The notes under the pieces: generated by a model
Told to the model about the DNA's origin: nothing
Seen by the model: only the letters and a program-made list of their open reading frames with translations
The model's database searches: none
Origin: Pseudomonas pseudonitroreducens
Lineage (GTDB): Bacteria > Pseudomonadota > Gammaproteobacteria > Pseudomonadales > Pseudomonadaceae
Reading direction: 5' to 3'
DNA length: 64,000 nucleotides
Assembly: GCF_021603645.1 (NCBI RefSeq)
Contig: NZ_BQHJ01000002.1
Coordinates: forward strand, 248,001-312,000
Position numbers and translations under genes: made by a program
In this document: one piece after another, positions 26,840 through 36,324 of the stretch
Layout of the letters: each line of letters begins with the position of its first letter
How positions within the stretch are numbered: position 1 is the first letter of the stretch

Positions 26840-27532
26840 TCAGACCAACAAACTCCGATCAAACACAAACGCCCCATCTCCCTGCGGCGTAAAGCGCAAC
26901 ACATGCTGCGGCCGCCCCATCGGCGGCTGGTGGCGCTCGCCGGTATCTTCCACCCAACCCGCCACCTTCATCCGCTCCAGCCGTCCGCGCAAGCTGGAAT
27001 GCTGGATTTCCTCGCCGATGGATAGCTCGAAGGCCTTCAGCGCCTCGGCCACGGTGAAGCGCTCCGGCAACAGGTGCAGCGGCAGCGCGCTGTACACCGA
27101 CTTGCCGGCCAGCCGCTCGCAGGCCTGCTGCACCAGTTGGCCGTGATCGAAGGGCAACGCATAGCGCTCACTGCGCACTGACTCCAGCGGCACGAAGTCG
27201 AGATCATCGGCGACCAGATCGGTATCCGGCGTCACCAGCACGAGGTAGAACACGCTCAGCGACCAGCCACGCGGGTCACGCACAGCGTTGCCGACCGTGG
27301 CTACCTGCTCCATGTAGGCCGGCTGTACCCGCGCCTTCTCGCGCAGCGCGCGCAGGGCGGCGTCATCCAGGCCATGGTCGGCGCAGCGGCCGTTGATCAG
27401 CACGCCGGGCAACGCCCACTGACCTTCGAACGGCGCCTGGGCACGGCGGATCAACAGCAGTTCCAGCCCGCGCTCGGGGTTCAGACGCAGCGCCACGATG
27501 TCTACGGTGGCCAGCACTTCAGCGGTACTCAT
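26840..27532 (-). CDS. nrtR: Nudix-type transcriptional regulator NrtR of NAD metabolism
   Basis: 230 residues from ATG 27532 (MSTAEVLATVDIVALRL). An N-terminal Nudix-like domain has GQWALPGVLI and a degenerate Nudix box; key acidic residues of the hydrolase motif are missing, as in NrtR that bind but do not cleave ADP-ribose. The C-terminal winged helix (about 145-225) includes LRGRLERMKVAGWVEDTG. It represses NAD salvage genes, and is divergent from pncA-pncB-nadE with a palindromic site between. Confidence 0.9.
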   Translation of the reverse strand: MSTAEVLATVDIVALRLNPERGLELLLIRRAQAPFEGQWALPGVLINGRCADHGLDDAALRALREKARVQPAYMEQVATVGNAVRDPRGWSLSVFYLVLVTPDTDLVADDLDFVPLESVRSERYALPFDHGQLVQQACERLAGKSVYSALPLHLLPERFTVAEALKAFELSIGEEIQHSSLRGRLERMKVAGWVEDTGERHQPPMGRPQHVLRFTPQGDGAFVFDRSLLV

Positions 27533-27573
27533 CGATGCTCCTCGCACGCTTCCTCGCCGCAGGAAGCTCTGTG

Positions 27574-27660
27574 ACTTATTTCACCACGTACACAAAGCAT
27601 CTTCCACCTCCGATGATTTTCCATCTTTCTGCTTGACGACTTATTTCACGTCGTGAATTA
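27574..27660. promoter_or_regulatory. Putative NrtR operator region
   Basis: An odd palindrome TTCACG-T-CGTGAA (27645-27657) extends imperfectly to 27642-27660. The 11-base left half ACTTATTTCAC is repeated exactly at 27574-27584 and 27639-27649, 65 bp apart. The sites lie between divergent nrtR and pncA, where an NrtR repressor would act. Confidence 0.65.
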
Positions 27661-27701
27661 TGTAGCCACGACAGGCCACCAACGGTCAAGCGGAGGCTTC
27701 C

Positions 27702-28349
27702 ATGAACCTGATCGCCAGCTTCGATATAGACGCCCAGAAAGGCTTCACCCCGCTCTGCCCCAACGAACTGCCAGTCCCCGGCGGTGATGCCATCGGCGGC
27801 GCGCTGAACCGGATGGCCGAGCGCGCCAGCCTGCGCCTGGGCAGCAAGGACGCGCATAGCCCGCAAGCGCCCTGGGTAGTCAGCGAGCCGGCACAGATGC
27901 TGCAGCCGCTCGCCCTGCCCAATGCCGACCTCACCTGGGTCAGTCACTGTGTGCCGGGTACGCCGGGCTTCGAGCTGCTGGACGAGCTGCCCAAGCCGAT
28001 GGACTACGACTTCTTCATCTGGAAGGGCGTCGAGCCGGATCTGCACCCCTACGGTGCGTGCTACCACGACCTGGGCGAACGCAGCAGCACCGGGGCCATC
28101 GAATACCTGCGGCAGAACGCGGTCAGCCACGTGCTGGTGGGCGGCCTGGCGCTGGACTACTGCGTGAAGACCACCGCGCTGCAACTGCGCCGCGCCGGCT
28201 TCCAGGTGCTGCTGTACCTGCCGGCCTGCCGGGCCATCGCGGAGGAAACCGCGAAGGCCGCCTGCAACGAAATGCGCAGCGCCGGGGTCATCCTCTGCGC
28301 GGACGAGAACGAATTGGATAGCGCCCTCGCGGGCATCAGGGAGAACTGA
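27702..28349 (+). CDS. pncA: Nicotinamidase PncA
   Basis: 215 residues. The isochorismatase-like catalytic triad is visible: Asp10 (FDIDAQKGF), Lys108 (WKGVEPD) and Cys154 ([12 protein letters not shown]). Metal ligands include Asp50 and His52 (KDAHSP) and His82 (SHCVPGTPG). It converts nicotinamide to nicotinate for NAD salvage. CGGAGG stands 7 bases before the ATG. Followed by pncB after 2 bp. Confidence 0.93.
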   Translation: MNLIASFDIDAQKGFTPLCPNELPVPGGDAIGGALNRMAERASLRLGSKDAHSPQAPWVVSEPAQMLQPLALPNADLTWVSHCVPGTPGFELLDELPKPMDYDFFIWKGVEPDLHPYGACYHDLGERSSTGAIEYLRQNAVSHVLVGGLALDYCVKTTALQLRRAGFQVLLYLPACRAIAEETAKAACNEMRSAGVILCADENELDSALAGIREN

Positions 28350-28351
28350 TC

Positions 28352-29551
28352 ATGGCCGAGAGCGTATTTGCCGAGAACATCGTGCAGAACCTGCTGGACA
28401 CCGACTTCTACAAGCTGACGATGATGCAGGCAGTGCTGCACAACTACCCCAACGCCGAAGTGGAGTGGGAATTCCGCTGCCGCAACGCCGAGGACCTGCG
28501 CCCGTACCTGGCAGAAATCCGCTACCGCATCGAGCGCCTGGGCGAGCTGGAAGCCACTCCCGACCAGTTGGCTTTCCTCGAGCGCATCCCGTTCATCAAG
28601 CCGGACTTCATCCGCTTCCTCAGCCTGTTCCGCTTCAACCTGCGCTACGTGCACACCAGTATCGAGGACGGCCAGCTGGCCATCCGCCTGCGCGGGCCGT
28701 GGCTGCACGTGATCCTCTTCGAGGTACCGCTGCTGGCCATCGTCAGCGAGGTGCGCAACCGTTATCGCTATCGCGACGTGGTGCTGGAGCAGGCCGGCGA
28801 GCAGCTCTATCGCAAGCTCGACTGGCTGGCCGGCAATGCCAGCGAGGCAGAGCTGAAGGAATTCCAGGTGGCCGACTTCGGCACCCGCCGGCGCTTCTCC
28901 TACCGCACCCAGGAAGAAGTCGTGCACATCCTCAAGCGCGACTTCCCCGGCCGCTTCGTCGGCACCAGCAACGTGCACCTGGCCCGCGAATTCGACGTGA
29001 AGCCCATCGGCACCATGGCCCACGAATGGCTGATGGCTCACCAGCAGCTCGGCCCGCGACTGATCGACAGCCAGATCGCCGCGCTGGACTGCTGGGTACG
29101 CGAATACCGCGGCCAGTTGGGCATCGCCCTGACCGACTGCATTACCATGGACGCCTTCCTCAGCGACTTCGACCTGTACTTCGCCAAGCTCTTCGATGGC
29201 CTGCGCCACGATTCGGGCGATCCGCTGGTCTGGGCCGAGAAGGCCATCGCTCACTACCGCCGCCTGGGAATCGACCCGATGAGCAAGACCCTGGTGTTCT
29301 CCGACGGCCTCGACATGCCCAAGGCGTTGCAGCTCTTCCGTGCATTGCGTGGCAAGATCAACGTCAGTTTCGGCATCGGCACCAACCTGACCTGCGACAT
29401 CCCCGGGGTGGAACCGATGAACATCGTGATCAAGATGACGGCCTGCAACGGCCACCCCGTGGCGAAGATTTCCGATACCCCGGGCAAGACCCAATGCCGC
29501 GACGAGAACTTCGTCGCCTACCTGCGCCACGTGTTCAAGGTCGCGCAGTAA
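28352..29551 (+). CDS. pncB: Nicotinate phosphoribosyltransferase PncB
   Basis: 399 residues, the normal bacterial PncB length. It opens with [21 protein letters not shown], the family signature, and carries the [23 protein letters not shown] block with the active-site histidine. It makes nicotinate mononucleotide from nicotinate, PRPP and ATP. Start 2 bp after pncA; ends 30 bp before nadE, with its own GGAG. Confidence 0.95.
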   Translation: MAESVFAENIVQNLLDTDFYKLTMMQAVLHNYPNAEVEWEFRCRNAEDLRPYLAEIRYRIERLGELEATPDQLAFLERIPFIKPDFIRFLSLFRFNLRYVHTSIEDGQLAIRLRGPWLHVILFEVPLLAIVSEVRNRYRYRDVVLEQAGEQLYRKLDWLAGNASEAELKEFQVADFGTRRRFSYRTQEEVVHILKRDFPGRFVGTSNVHLAREFDVKPIGTMAHEWLMAHQQLGPRLIDSQIAALDCWVREYRGQLGIALTDCITMDAFLSDFDLYFAKLFDGLRHDSGDPLVWAEKAIAHYRRLGIDPMSKTLVFSDGLDMPKALQLFRALRGKINVSFGIGTNLTCDIPGVEPMNIVIKMTACNGHPVAKISDTPGKTQCRDENFVAYLRHVFKVAQ

Positions 29552-29581
29552 CCTTTTTCGCATCCGACCAGGAGCCCTTCG

Positions 29582-30409
29582 ATGAAAGACAGACAGGCCG
29601 CCATCGCCAAAGAACTCAACGTGCAGCCGCCCTTCCAGTCCGACGCCGAGTTGCAGGCCGAAATCCAGCGCCGCGTGCGCTTCATCCAGGACTGCCTGAA
29701 GGGCTCGGGGATGAAGACCCTGGTGCTGGGCATCAGCGGCGGCGTCGACTCGCTGACCGCCGGCATGCTCTGCCAGCGCGCCGTGGAAGGCCTGCGCGCC
29801 GAGACCGGCAAGCAGGACTACCGCTTCCTCGCCGTGCGCCTGCCGTACAACGTGCAGGGCGACGAACAGGACGCCCAGGACTCGGTGGACTGCATCGCCC
29901 CCGACGAGCGCCACACCGTGAACATCGGCCCGTCGGTGCAGGCGCTGGCGGCGGAAACCCAGGCCCTGGAAGGCCTGGCCCCGGCCACCCGCGACTTCGC
30001 CCTGGGCAACACCAAGGCACGCATCCGCATGGTCGCCCAGTACACCATCGCCAACGCCCGCGCCGGTCTGGTGGTCGGCACCGACCACGCTGCCGAGGCG
30101 GTGATGGGCTTCTTCACCAAGTTCGGCGATGGCGCCTGCGACCTCGCCCCGCTCACCGGCCTGGTGAAGAACCAGGTGCGCAGCATCGCCCGCAGCCTCG
30201 GCGCGCCGGAGCACCTGGTGGAGAAAGTGCCGACCGCCGACCTCGAGGACCTCGCCCCCGGCAAACCGGACGAGCATTCCCACGGCGTGACCTACAAGGA
30301 AATCGACGCCTTCCTGCACGGCCAGGAGGTCAGCCAGGAGGCCTTCGACATCATCGTCCGCACCTTCGAGAAGACCCACCACAAGCGCGCCCTGCCGACC
30401 GCGCCGTAA
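29582..30409 (+). CDS. nadE: Ammonia-dependent NAD+ synthetase NadE
   Basis: 275 residues, the short form without a glutaminase domain. PP-loop SGGVDS (52-57). The later [26 protein letters not shown] segment forms the deamido-NAD and ammonia site. It amidates deamido-NAD with ammonia and ATP. Third gene of pncA-pncB-nadE, so salvage from nicotinamide is covered apart from the adenylyltransferase, which is elsewhere. Confidence 0.95.
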   Translation: MKDRQAAIAKELNVQPPFQSDAELQAEIQRRVRFIQDCLKGSGMKTLVLGISGGVDSLTAGMLCQRAVEGLRAETGKQDYRFLAVRLPYNVQGDEQDAQDSVDCIAPDERHTVNIGPSVQALAAETQALEGLAPATRDFALGNTKARIRMVAQYTIANARAGLVVGTDHAAEAVMGFFTKFGDGACDLAPLTGLVKNQVRSIARSLGAPEHLVEKVPTADLEDLAPGKPDEHSHGVTYKEIDAFLHGQEVSQEAFDIIVRTFEKTHHKRALPTAP

Positions 30410-30453
30410 GCACTCTGCAGCTAGCGGCGCGGGGTAGGCCCGCGCCGTCCGGC

Positions 30454-31080
30454 TCAATGCTGGGGAATGACGTAGCGCCAGATGGCGATGAAGTGCAGCA
30501 GGCTGCCGGCGATCACGAACAGGTGCCAGATGCCGTGCCAGTGACGGAAGCGGCTGTCGTAGGCAAAGAAGATGATGCCGATGGTGTAGAAGGCGCCGCC
30601 GCCCACCAGCCAGGCAAAGCCCGCGCCGCCCAGCGCGCGATACAGCGGCCCGACCGCGATCAGCACGATCCAGCCCATCACCGCGTAGATGATGATCGAC
30701 AGCACCCGCGCCTCGGAGCGCGGCTTGATCTCCTGCAGCATGCCGATCACCGCCATCGACCAGACGATACCGAACAGCGTCCAGCCCCAGGGCCCCTTGA
30801 GTGTCACCAGGCAGAATGGCGTGTAGCTGCCGGCGATCAGCAGGTAGATCGACAGGTGGTCGAGCTTGCGCAGGATGACTTTCGCCCGCCCCCGCACGCT
30901 GTGGTAGAGCGTGGAGATGCTGTAGAGCAAAAGCAGTGTAGTGCCATAGATCGCCACGCTGACGATGCGCAACGGCTCGCCCAGCAGGCTGGTGGCGACC
31001 AATAGCCAGATGCCGCCGACCAGGGCCAGCACGGCGCCGATCAGGTGGGTCCAGGCGTTGAAGCGTTCACCGTGGTACAT
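30454..31080 (-). CDS. Hemolysin III / TrhA (PAQR) family membrane protein
   Basis: 208 residues with seven hydrophobic helices. PAQR-family residues are in place: STLYHS after helix 2, the LDHLSIYLLIAGSYTPF motif, and FRHWHGIWHLFVIAGSLLHF at helix 7, with histidines that bind a metal. Despite the historic name, family members are linked to membrane energetics and lipid homeostasis (TrhA), not proven haemolysis. It ends 44 bp after nadE, convergent. Confidence 0.87.
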   Translation of the reverse strand: MYHGERFNAWTHLIGAVLALVGGIWLLVATSLLGEPLRIVSVAIYGTTLLLLYSISTLYHSVRGRAKVILRKLDHLSIYLLIAGSYTPFCLVTLKGPWGWTLFGIVWSMAVIGMLQEIKPRSEARVLSIIIYAVMGWIVLIAVGPLYRALGGAGFAWLVGGGAFYTIGIIFFAYDSRFRHWHGIWHLFVIAGSLLHFIAIWRYVIPQH

Positions 31081-31145
31081 GGGTCCCCCGTTTGGATTCC
31101 AGCAACGGACACCCTAACTCCGTTTTTTTAAATAAAAAGCGTGAA

Positions 31146-31174
31146 ATAAAAAGCCCGACCAATAGTCGGGCTTT
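31146..31174 (-). terminator. Rho-independent terminator after azu
   Basis: AAAGCCCGAC / GTCGGGCTTT, 10-bp stem with a 5-base loop. On the minus strand it is followed by TTATTTCAC, 30 bp after the azurin stop. Confidence 0.8.
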
Positions 31175-31203
31175 CGAATCACAAGCTTTTCAGCAAAGCC
31201 GAA

Positions 31204-31650
31204 TCACTTCACGGACAGGGTGCCCTTCATCATGGCCGAGTGGCCCGGGAAGGAGCAGAAGAACGCGTATTCATCGCCGGCCTTCAGCTTGGAGACGTCG
31301 AAGGTCACCGAATCCTTCTCACCGGAACCGATGATCTTGGTGTGGGCGATCACGCGGGTGTCACCGTCCTTCACGTAGTTCTTGTCCAGACCGGCGGCCA
31401 TGCCGTCGGTCACCACGCCCTGCATGTCGGCGGCGGTGGTCAGGACCCAGTTATGGCCCATGACGTTCTTCGGCAGGCTGCCCGGGTGGGACAGGTTCAC
31501 GGTGAAGGTCTTGCAGCTCTTGTCGACGCTGATGGCGTTGGTGCTGAACTGCATCTGGTCGTTGCCCTGGATGTCCACGGAGCATTCGGCGGCCAGCAGC
31601 GGGGCACTGAACAGGCCAAGCAGGGATACAGCGGCGAGTTTACGGAACAT
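31204..31650 (-). CDS. azu: Azurin (type 1 copper protein)
   Basis: 148 residues: a 20-residue signal peptide ([20 protein letters not shown]) and a 128-residue mature protein, the size of P. aeruginosa azurin. All copper ligands are present in mature numbering: Gly45, His46 (MGHNW), Cys112, His117 and Met121 ([10 protein letters not shown]). The Cys3-Cys26 disulphide pair is also present. A periplasmic electron carrier linked to denitrification and redox stress. An ANR-type box lies upstream at 31722. AGGAGGCATGTC-type ribosome site. Confidence 0.97.
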   Translation of the reverse strand: MFRKLAAVSLLGLFSAPLLAAECSVDIQGNDQMQFSTNAISVDKSCKTFTVNLSHPGSLPKNVMGHNWVLTTAADMQGVVTDGMAAGLDKNYVKDGDTRVIAHTKIIGSGEKDSVTFDVSKLKAGDEYAFFCSFPGHSAMMKGTLSVK

Positions 31651-31721
31651 GACATGCCTCCTAGGCAGGTTGGGCGGAGAATCCTGAAGGGGAAGACTGC
31701 CCGAACGCGATCGGGGTTCCC

Positions 31722-31735
31722 CTGATCTGCATCAA
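31722..31735 (-). promoter_or_regulatory. ANR/FNR-type box upstream of azu
   Basis: On the minus strand TTGAT-GCAG-ATCAG, one base off the TTGAT-N4-ATCAA consensus. It is about 78 bp before the azu ATG. ANR control of azu is known in P. aeruginosa, so this assignment is likely. Confidence 0.75.
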
Positions 31736-31858
31736 TGGCCTTCGGCCATGAGCCAAGCCTCGAACTGTCTATCAGGTCGATCAGCAGGATCAACGAGGCA
31801 GATCAGCGCACCCCGCCTAGCATAGACGCCATCCCCCGGCCCAACAGGAGTTCGCGCC

Positions 31859-31963
31859 ATGCACCGTCTTCCGCTGTTACAAAGCCTGCTGCTACAGCAC
31901 CTGCTCGCTTGCTACGCCCTCGGGGCCTGCGGCGGTGGCGACCGCCGGTTGCAAGTGGAGTAG
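31859..31963 (+). CDS. Possible 34-residue small lipoprotein
   Basis: ATG 31859 is preceded by CAGGAG with 8-base spacing. The peptide is MHRLPLLQSLLLQHLLACYA then LGACGGGDRRLQVE. The hydrophobic stretch and LGAC could form a short lipoprotein signal, leaving a mature tail of only 11 residues. It is divergent from azu and 82 bp before the LOG gene. It may be a small lipoprotein or chance. Confidence 0.35.
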   Translation: MHRLPLLQSLLLQHLLACYALGACGGGDRRLQVE

Positions 31964-32045
31964 TGCATTTCGCGCTTGGTCGGACTCCCCGCTGCCGCTA
32001 CCCTGACGGCCTGCAAAACGAGGCCAGCAAATCGAGGACAGCTCC

Positions 32046-32633
32046 ATGACCTTGCGTTCCATCTGCGTATTCTGCGGCGCCAGCCCCGGCGCCACCCCGA
32101 TCTATCAGGAGGCCGCCGAAGCCCTCGGCCGCCATCTCGCCGAGAACGGCATCCAGCTGGTCTACGGCGGCGGGGCCGTGGGGCTGATGGGCATGGTCGC
32201 CAATGCCGCGCTGGCCGCGGGCGGAGAGGTCATCGGGATCATCCCGCAGAGCCTGAAAGACGCCGAAGTCGGCCACAGCGGACTGACCCGCCTGGAAGTG
32301 GTCGATGGCATGCACGCGCGCAAGGCCCGCATGGCCGAGCTGAGCGACGCCTTCATCGCCCTGCCGGGGGGCCTGGGCACCCTGGAAGAACTCTTCGAGG
32401 TATGGACCTGGGGGCAACTGGGCTACCACGCCAAGCCGCTTGGCCTGCTGGAAGTGAACGGTTTCTTCGACCCGCTGCTGACCTTCCTCGACCACCTGGT
32501 GCAGGAGCGTTTCGTGCGCCAGCCGCACCGTGACATGTTGCAGCGTGCCGCCTCGCCCGCCGCGCTGGTCAGCGCCCTCGCTGCCTGGAAGCCCCTGGCT
32601 GCGCCGAAGTGGGTGGATCGCACGCCGACCTGA
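32046..32633 (+). CDS. LOG family protein (cytokinin riboside monophosphate phosphoribohydrolase-like)
   Basis: 195 residues. Both LOG/lysine-decarboxylase-like motifs are present: GGGAVGLMG (near residue 40) and [14 protein letters not shown] (near 105). The family cleaves the N-glycosidic bond of AMP-like nucleotides; it does not decarboxylate lysine despite old annotations. The physiological substrate in Pseudomonas is unknown. GGACAGCTCC precedes ATG 32046. Confidence 0.9.
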   Translation: MTLRSICVFCGASPGATPIYQEAAEALGRHLAENGIQLVYGGGAVGLMGMVANAALAAGGEVIGIIPQSLKDAEVGHSGLTRLEVVDGMHARKARMAELSDAFIALPGGLGTLEELFEVWTWGQLGYHAKPLGLLEVNGFFDPLLTFLDHLVQERFVRQPHRDMLQRAASPAALVSALAAWKPLAAPKWVDRTPT

Positions 32634-32640
32634 CACCTCG

Positions 32641-33033
32641 CTACCAGCAGCGCTCCGCGGCCGCGCCACGGAGCCCGCTGCTGGCCAGCGTCAGCACTCC
32701 GCAGGCGTCCCCAGCCATTGCGCCAACCGGCTCGGCCTGCAGGACGTAGCGCGACGCCTCCGGGCCAGAGGCAAAGCCCAGGCGGTAATAGGCTTCCCGT
32801 GCCTCCCGCGGCGACTGCTCGAACGGCAACGTGGCGCCCACGTAACTGCCTCGGCTGGTGTAGAAGCGCTCCAGCGACTGCGCCAGCTCCACCAGAGACT
32901 TCTGCGCATCCAGGCGACGCACGCGCTGGATATGCTCGCGGTATGTCGGCAGGGCAATGCCCAGAAGGACGCCGATCAGGCTCAGGCAGACCAGCATTTC
33001 GACCAGCGTGAAACCGCCAGTCACTCGCGTCAT
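32641..33033 (-). CDS. pilE: Type IV pilin-like minor pilin (PilE-like)
   Basis: 130 residues starting at ATG 33033, where GAGG is 4 bases upstream; ATG 33042 would add three residues. A type III (prepilin) signal is clear: MTRVTGG, cleavage before Phe, then FTLVEMLVCLSLIGVLLGIALPTY with the essential Glu5. The C-terminal pair of cysteines (CGVLTL...RCW) could form the D-loop. Last gene of the pilV-pilW-pilX-pilY1-pilE cluster, 10 bp after pilY1. Confidence 0.85.
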   Translation of the reverse strand: MTRVTGGFTLVEMLVCLSLIGVLLGIALPTYREHIQRVRRLDAQKSLVELAQSLERFYTSRGSYVGATLPFEQSPREAREAYYRLGFASGPEASRYVLQAEPVGAMAGDACGVLTLASSGLRGAAAERCW

Positions 33034-33043
33034 CGGCCTCATC

Positions 33044-36000
33044 TCAGCGAGCCTCCCACCAGGCCTTGCGGCCACTGTCGCGGAGCAACTCGAGCGCTTC
33101 AGACTGCGGACGGCCTGCGCGATCCACCCCCACGATGCGCCAGGGGCCTTCCGGGTCGGGCTGGAGCAGCGCAGCGCTGCACTGCTGTGCTGCGTCATTG
33201 TCCTCCACCTCGCCGCTTGGCAGACCACCGGCCAGCGCCTCGCCGCTGCCGGCATCCAGCACGACCGAGGCGTAAACCAGCGGATCGCTGCAGGGATCCT
33301 CTCCCACGGCGATCAGGTTGAACAGCACCAGCTTTCCATCACGAACCTGCGCCTGCTCCACCACCCGCGGGCCACCCGCCGGCAGGTCCAGGTACCAGCC
33401 ACTGGCACCGCCGATGTCGACACCCGAGGACACCGGCCGCAGGTCCGAGCGCCCTGCCAGGGCCCTCCCGTCGTCGAGTACGCCGTAAAGACTTTCGCCT
33501 TGCGCCGAGGGCTCGTCATCCCCCGCGCGGTAATAGCGGCCGCTGCCGAACAGCACACGCACCTGCCCACCGCGGTCCAGCGTAGCCGCCACTGGCGCAC
33601 TGATCGCCTGGGGACTGCCATCCGGCGCCTGCGCGCGGAACAACGGCTTGCCGGCCAACCAGGGCGGTATCGCCGAATGGCTGCCGTCCTCGCCCGCCAG
33701 GTCCACGCGCCAGAGATTCCCGAGGCTGTCGCCCACATAGAGGCGATTGGCAGTGACGTCGCCCGTACTGCTGATCGCCGTGACCGGCCCCAGATCACCG
33801 GCGCCGGGCAGTTCAATGCGTTTGAGCACCCGCCCGTTCGCCGCATCGAGCAGCCAGATGGCCCCACTGCGGCTTTCCGGGTCCCGGGCGCCGGAGGAAA
33901 TCGCCACCACGAACCGTCCCGAAGCCAGGGCCATGAGGCTCGGCCGCCCGAGCGTGTAGCCGAGGTCAGGATGGCTGAACTCCCAGAGCACACTGCCCGG
34001 CCGCACCTGTTCGGGATCGCTGATGTCCAGCGCGAACAGGCTGTTCCCGCCCGCCCCCGTGCTGCCCACCAGGAGGGTTCGCCAACGCTCGCCGATCCAG
34101 GCGTTGCCCACCATCGGCGTCCCATCGACGTAGTAGCGATGCACATAGCCGGGATCGGCCAGCTCGCGAAGGTGCCCCAACACCGCCGCTGGCACAAAGG
34201 CGAACAGCTCCCGCCCGTCGAGCGCATCGAATCCGTGCAACATGCCGTCGTTGGCTCCCACTGCCACCAGCGGCGCGCGCTGCTGGTAAAGCGCGCTGGC
34301 GAGGAATTCCCGGTAGCCGCTACCCAGCGGTTCGGGAAGCTCGCCGTATGGCTGGGGGTCATGCCAGGAGTAGGCCGGCCGCGATCCGACAATATCGCCC
34401 AAACGACTGGAACGCTGGCGGAACGGCAACGCGCTGCCCGGCTCGCGGCGCTCCTGCAGGCGCGAACCGCGCAGGTAGTCCAGCAGCGCTTCGCCCTGCT
34501 TGGCGCCCAGCCTGCGCCGTTGTTCATCGTTCAGGTCACGCCAGACAAAGACCGCGCCTTCATTGGCCACCTGCACGCCATCCGCCCCGGCCAAGGCCGG
34601 CCGCACTGTGAGGATATTTCGCCCGGCCAGTTGCGCCTCGCTCAACTCATCCAGCTTCTGCGCAGCCGACCACCGCGGCAGCCGCTCGCCCTCACTCCAG
34701 AGCTGCAGATCGCCGCTCCAGTACCGACCCTCCAGCAAGGCGCTGAACCATTGGCCGAACTGCGGGCCCGCACTGAAGTTACCGATGCTTCCCGGTATAT
34801 CGTCGGCCACGCGGGCGAATGCCTGCTTCAGCTCATCGCGCAGCCTGTCGGGGTCGCTGAGCTGCAGCAGGTTGGCCGGCCGACCTGCCGTGCCCTTCCA
34901 CCAGCTATCCGGCAATGGCGTGGTGCGCGACGCTGAGTAGCGGCGCGGAACCACGAAGCCACCGTACTGGGTCGCCAGCCAGAGAGCGCTGCCAGGCCCG
35001 GACACCTCGCGCGACGATGCCAGCCAGTAAGTGGACGCGCTTTGCCGGCCGGGCAGGTCCGGGCGCAGGTCGCGCACATGGGCGTCATAGGCCAGCCCCG
35101 CCAGGGCGAACGCAGCGGCGGTGCCCGTGCCGCCCTGCATGGCCGCCACCCGTTGCGCTGCCTGGGCCACTTCAGCATCACCGAAATGCAGCAGGCTGCC
35201 GCCGGCCTCACCGTCACCCGCGCCGCCAATCCCGAGCAGGGCGTTGCGTTGGCAGGCGTAGAAGAACGGATCGCTCCAACGGGGCGAGTTCGTGTCCGCA
35301 TCCTGGTAGCGCAGGTAACTCGTGGCGGCATGCAGCAGCTCACCGACATCATCGAACTGTCCTGGCAGCCCGCCACCCTCATCAAAGCGATTGAGGGAAA
35401 GCAGCACACCAGCCTGCCGATCGATGAGTACGCCGGTCTGCGCCGACCACTCCTGCAACGGATTGTCCTGTCCATCGTCCAGCCAGGGGCCGACGAATTT
35501 CTGCGGCACGCGCAACACTGCGCTGCCTGCATCGTCTGGGCGGCCGAAGAGGCTGAAGCGCAAGCGCCCGGCGTATTGCTGCAGCAGCCCCTCGGGCTTG
35601 TAGTGCTCGCCGTAACGCTGGCAATTGCGCTCCAGTTGCCCACCCACGCAGACCTCCACGCGCACCATCAGCCGATAGGTCGCCGCTGGCAGCAGCGGCT
35701 CGCCCGACAGGAACTCCTGCGGCTCGCCGGGAAACTCGGGAGCGCGGCTGAGCAACAGGCTGCGTTGCTCCCCGCCGATACGCAGATACAGCGTTGTGCC
35801 GGAAAATGGCGTCGCCCCCGCGACAGCGTCGAGCGGCAGGCTGCGATCCGGGAAGGCTGCGCCCTGCTCCAGGCTCCGGCCCTTCTGCAGTACCGTCAGG
35901 CCGACGCTGTCGATAAAGCGGTCGCCGCCGGTCAGGACAGCGCGATACACATCGACAGCCTGCGCCGTCGCCCAGTTGAGGAAGTTGCCGCTCCACGCTT

Positions 36001-36304
36001 GCCGGCAGGCATGGGCCAAGGCCTGACCGATAGGCTGGAAGTAGCGAGCCGGGGCCGTCTCGGCGTGACGGTACGCGTAGCACTTGTCCGGGTCGAAGTA
36101 GCCGATGTAGCGCTCAGCGCTGGAGTAGACAGGATCTGGATTGGCCGCCGCCGCTACTGCCTCGTGGGCCGATGAGGGCAACAGCAGCAGGTTGCCCGCT
36201 CCGCCGCTGGCGATCTGCAGCGGAACCTGGCTGACCGGCGCGGCCAGCAACGAGCCCGCCAGGCTGGAGCACAGCATCAGGAAACCAAGTCTTCCGCGGC
36301 CCAC
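33044..36304 (-). CDS. pilY1: PilY1-like type IV pilus tip protein, lacking MIDAS and calcium-loop residues
   Basis: 1086 residues with signal peptide MGRGRLGFLMLCSSLAGSLLAA. N-terminal landmarks FDPDKCYAYRH and WSGNFLNWATAQAVDVYRAVLTGGDR are typical of PilY1. The C-terminal half is the PilC/PilY beta-propeller (VAVGANDGMLHGFDALDGRELFAFVP, YYVDGTPMVGNAW, LYVGDSLGNLWRVDL). Two usual features are missing. The DxSxS (MIDAS) site expected near residues 38-47 reads NLLLLPSSAH. The acidic calcium loop before LYVGD (about 844-857) reads STGDVTANRLYVGD without the aspartate pattern. No RGD tripeptide was seen. It likely caps or primes pili but with altered metal dependence. Confidence 0.88.
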   Translation of the reverse strand: MGRGRLGFLMLCSSLAGSLLAAPVSQVPLQIASGGAGNLLLLPSSAHEAVAAAANPDPVYSSAERYIGYFDPDKCYAYRHAETAPARYFQPIGQALAHACRQAWSGNFLNWATAQAVDVYRAVLTGGDRFIDSVGLTVLQKGRSLEQGAAFPDRSLPLDAVAGATPFSGTTLYLRIGGEQRSLLLSRAPEFPGEPQEFLSGEPLLPAATYRLMVRVEVCVGGQLERNCQRYGEHYKPEGLLQQYAGRLRFSLFGRPDDAGSAVLRVPQKFVGPWLDDGQDNPLQEWSAQTGVLIDRQAGVLLSLNRFDEGGGLPGQFDDVGELLHAATSYLRYQDADTNSPRWSDPFFYACQRNALLGIGGAGDGEAGGSLLHFGDAEVAQAAQRVAAMQGGTGTAAAFALAGLAYDAHVRDLRPDLPGRQSASTYWLASSREVSGPGSALWLATQYGGFVVPRRYSASRTTPLPDSWWKGTAGRPANLLQLSDPDRLRDELKQAFARVADDIPGSIGNFSAGPQFGQWFSALLEGRYWSGDLQLWSEGERLPRWSAAQKLDELSEAQLAGRNILTVRPALAGADGVQVANEGAVFVWRDLNDEQRRRLGAKQGEALLDYLRGSRLQERREPGSALPFRQRSSRLGDIVGSRPAYSWHDPQPYGELPEPLGSGYREFLASALYQQRAPLVAVGANDGMLHGFDALDGRELFAFVPAAVLGHLRELADPGYVHRYYVDGTPMVGNAWIGERWRTLLVGSTGAGGNSLFALDISDPEQVRPGSVLWEFSHPDLGYTLGRPSLMALASGRFVVAISSGARDPESRSGAIWLLDAANGRVLKRIELPGAGDLGPVTAISSTGDVTANRLYVGDSLGNLWRVDLAGEDGSHSAIPPWLAGKPLFRAQAPDGSPQAISAPVAATLDRGGQVRVLFGSGRYYRAGDDEPSAQGESLYGVLDDGRALAGRSDLRPVSSGVDIGGASGWYLDLPAGGPRVVEQAQVRDGKLVLFNLIAVGEDPCSDPLVYASVVLDAGSGEALAGGLPSGEVEDNDAAQQCSAALLQPDPEGPWRIVGVDRAGRPQSEALELLRDSGRKAWWEAR

Positions 36305-36324
36305 CGCAACCTCCTTGCTGCTCG

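Noticed and set aside
28157-30457. 766-codon frame antisense to pncA-pncB-nadE
   Set aside because: High-GC shadow; the plus strand has three well-defined enzymes with catalytic residues.
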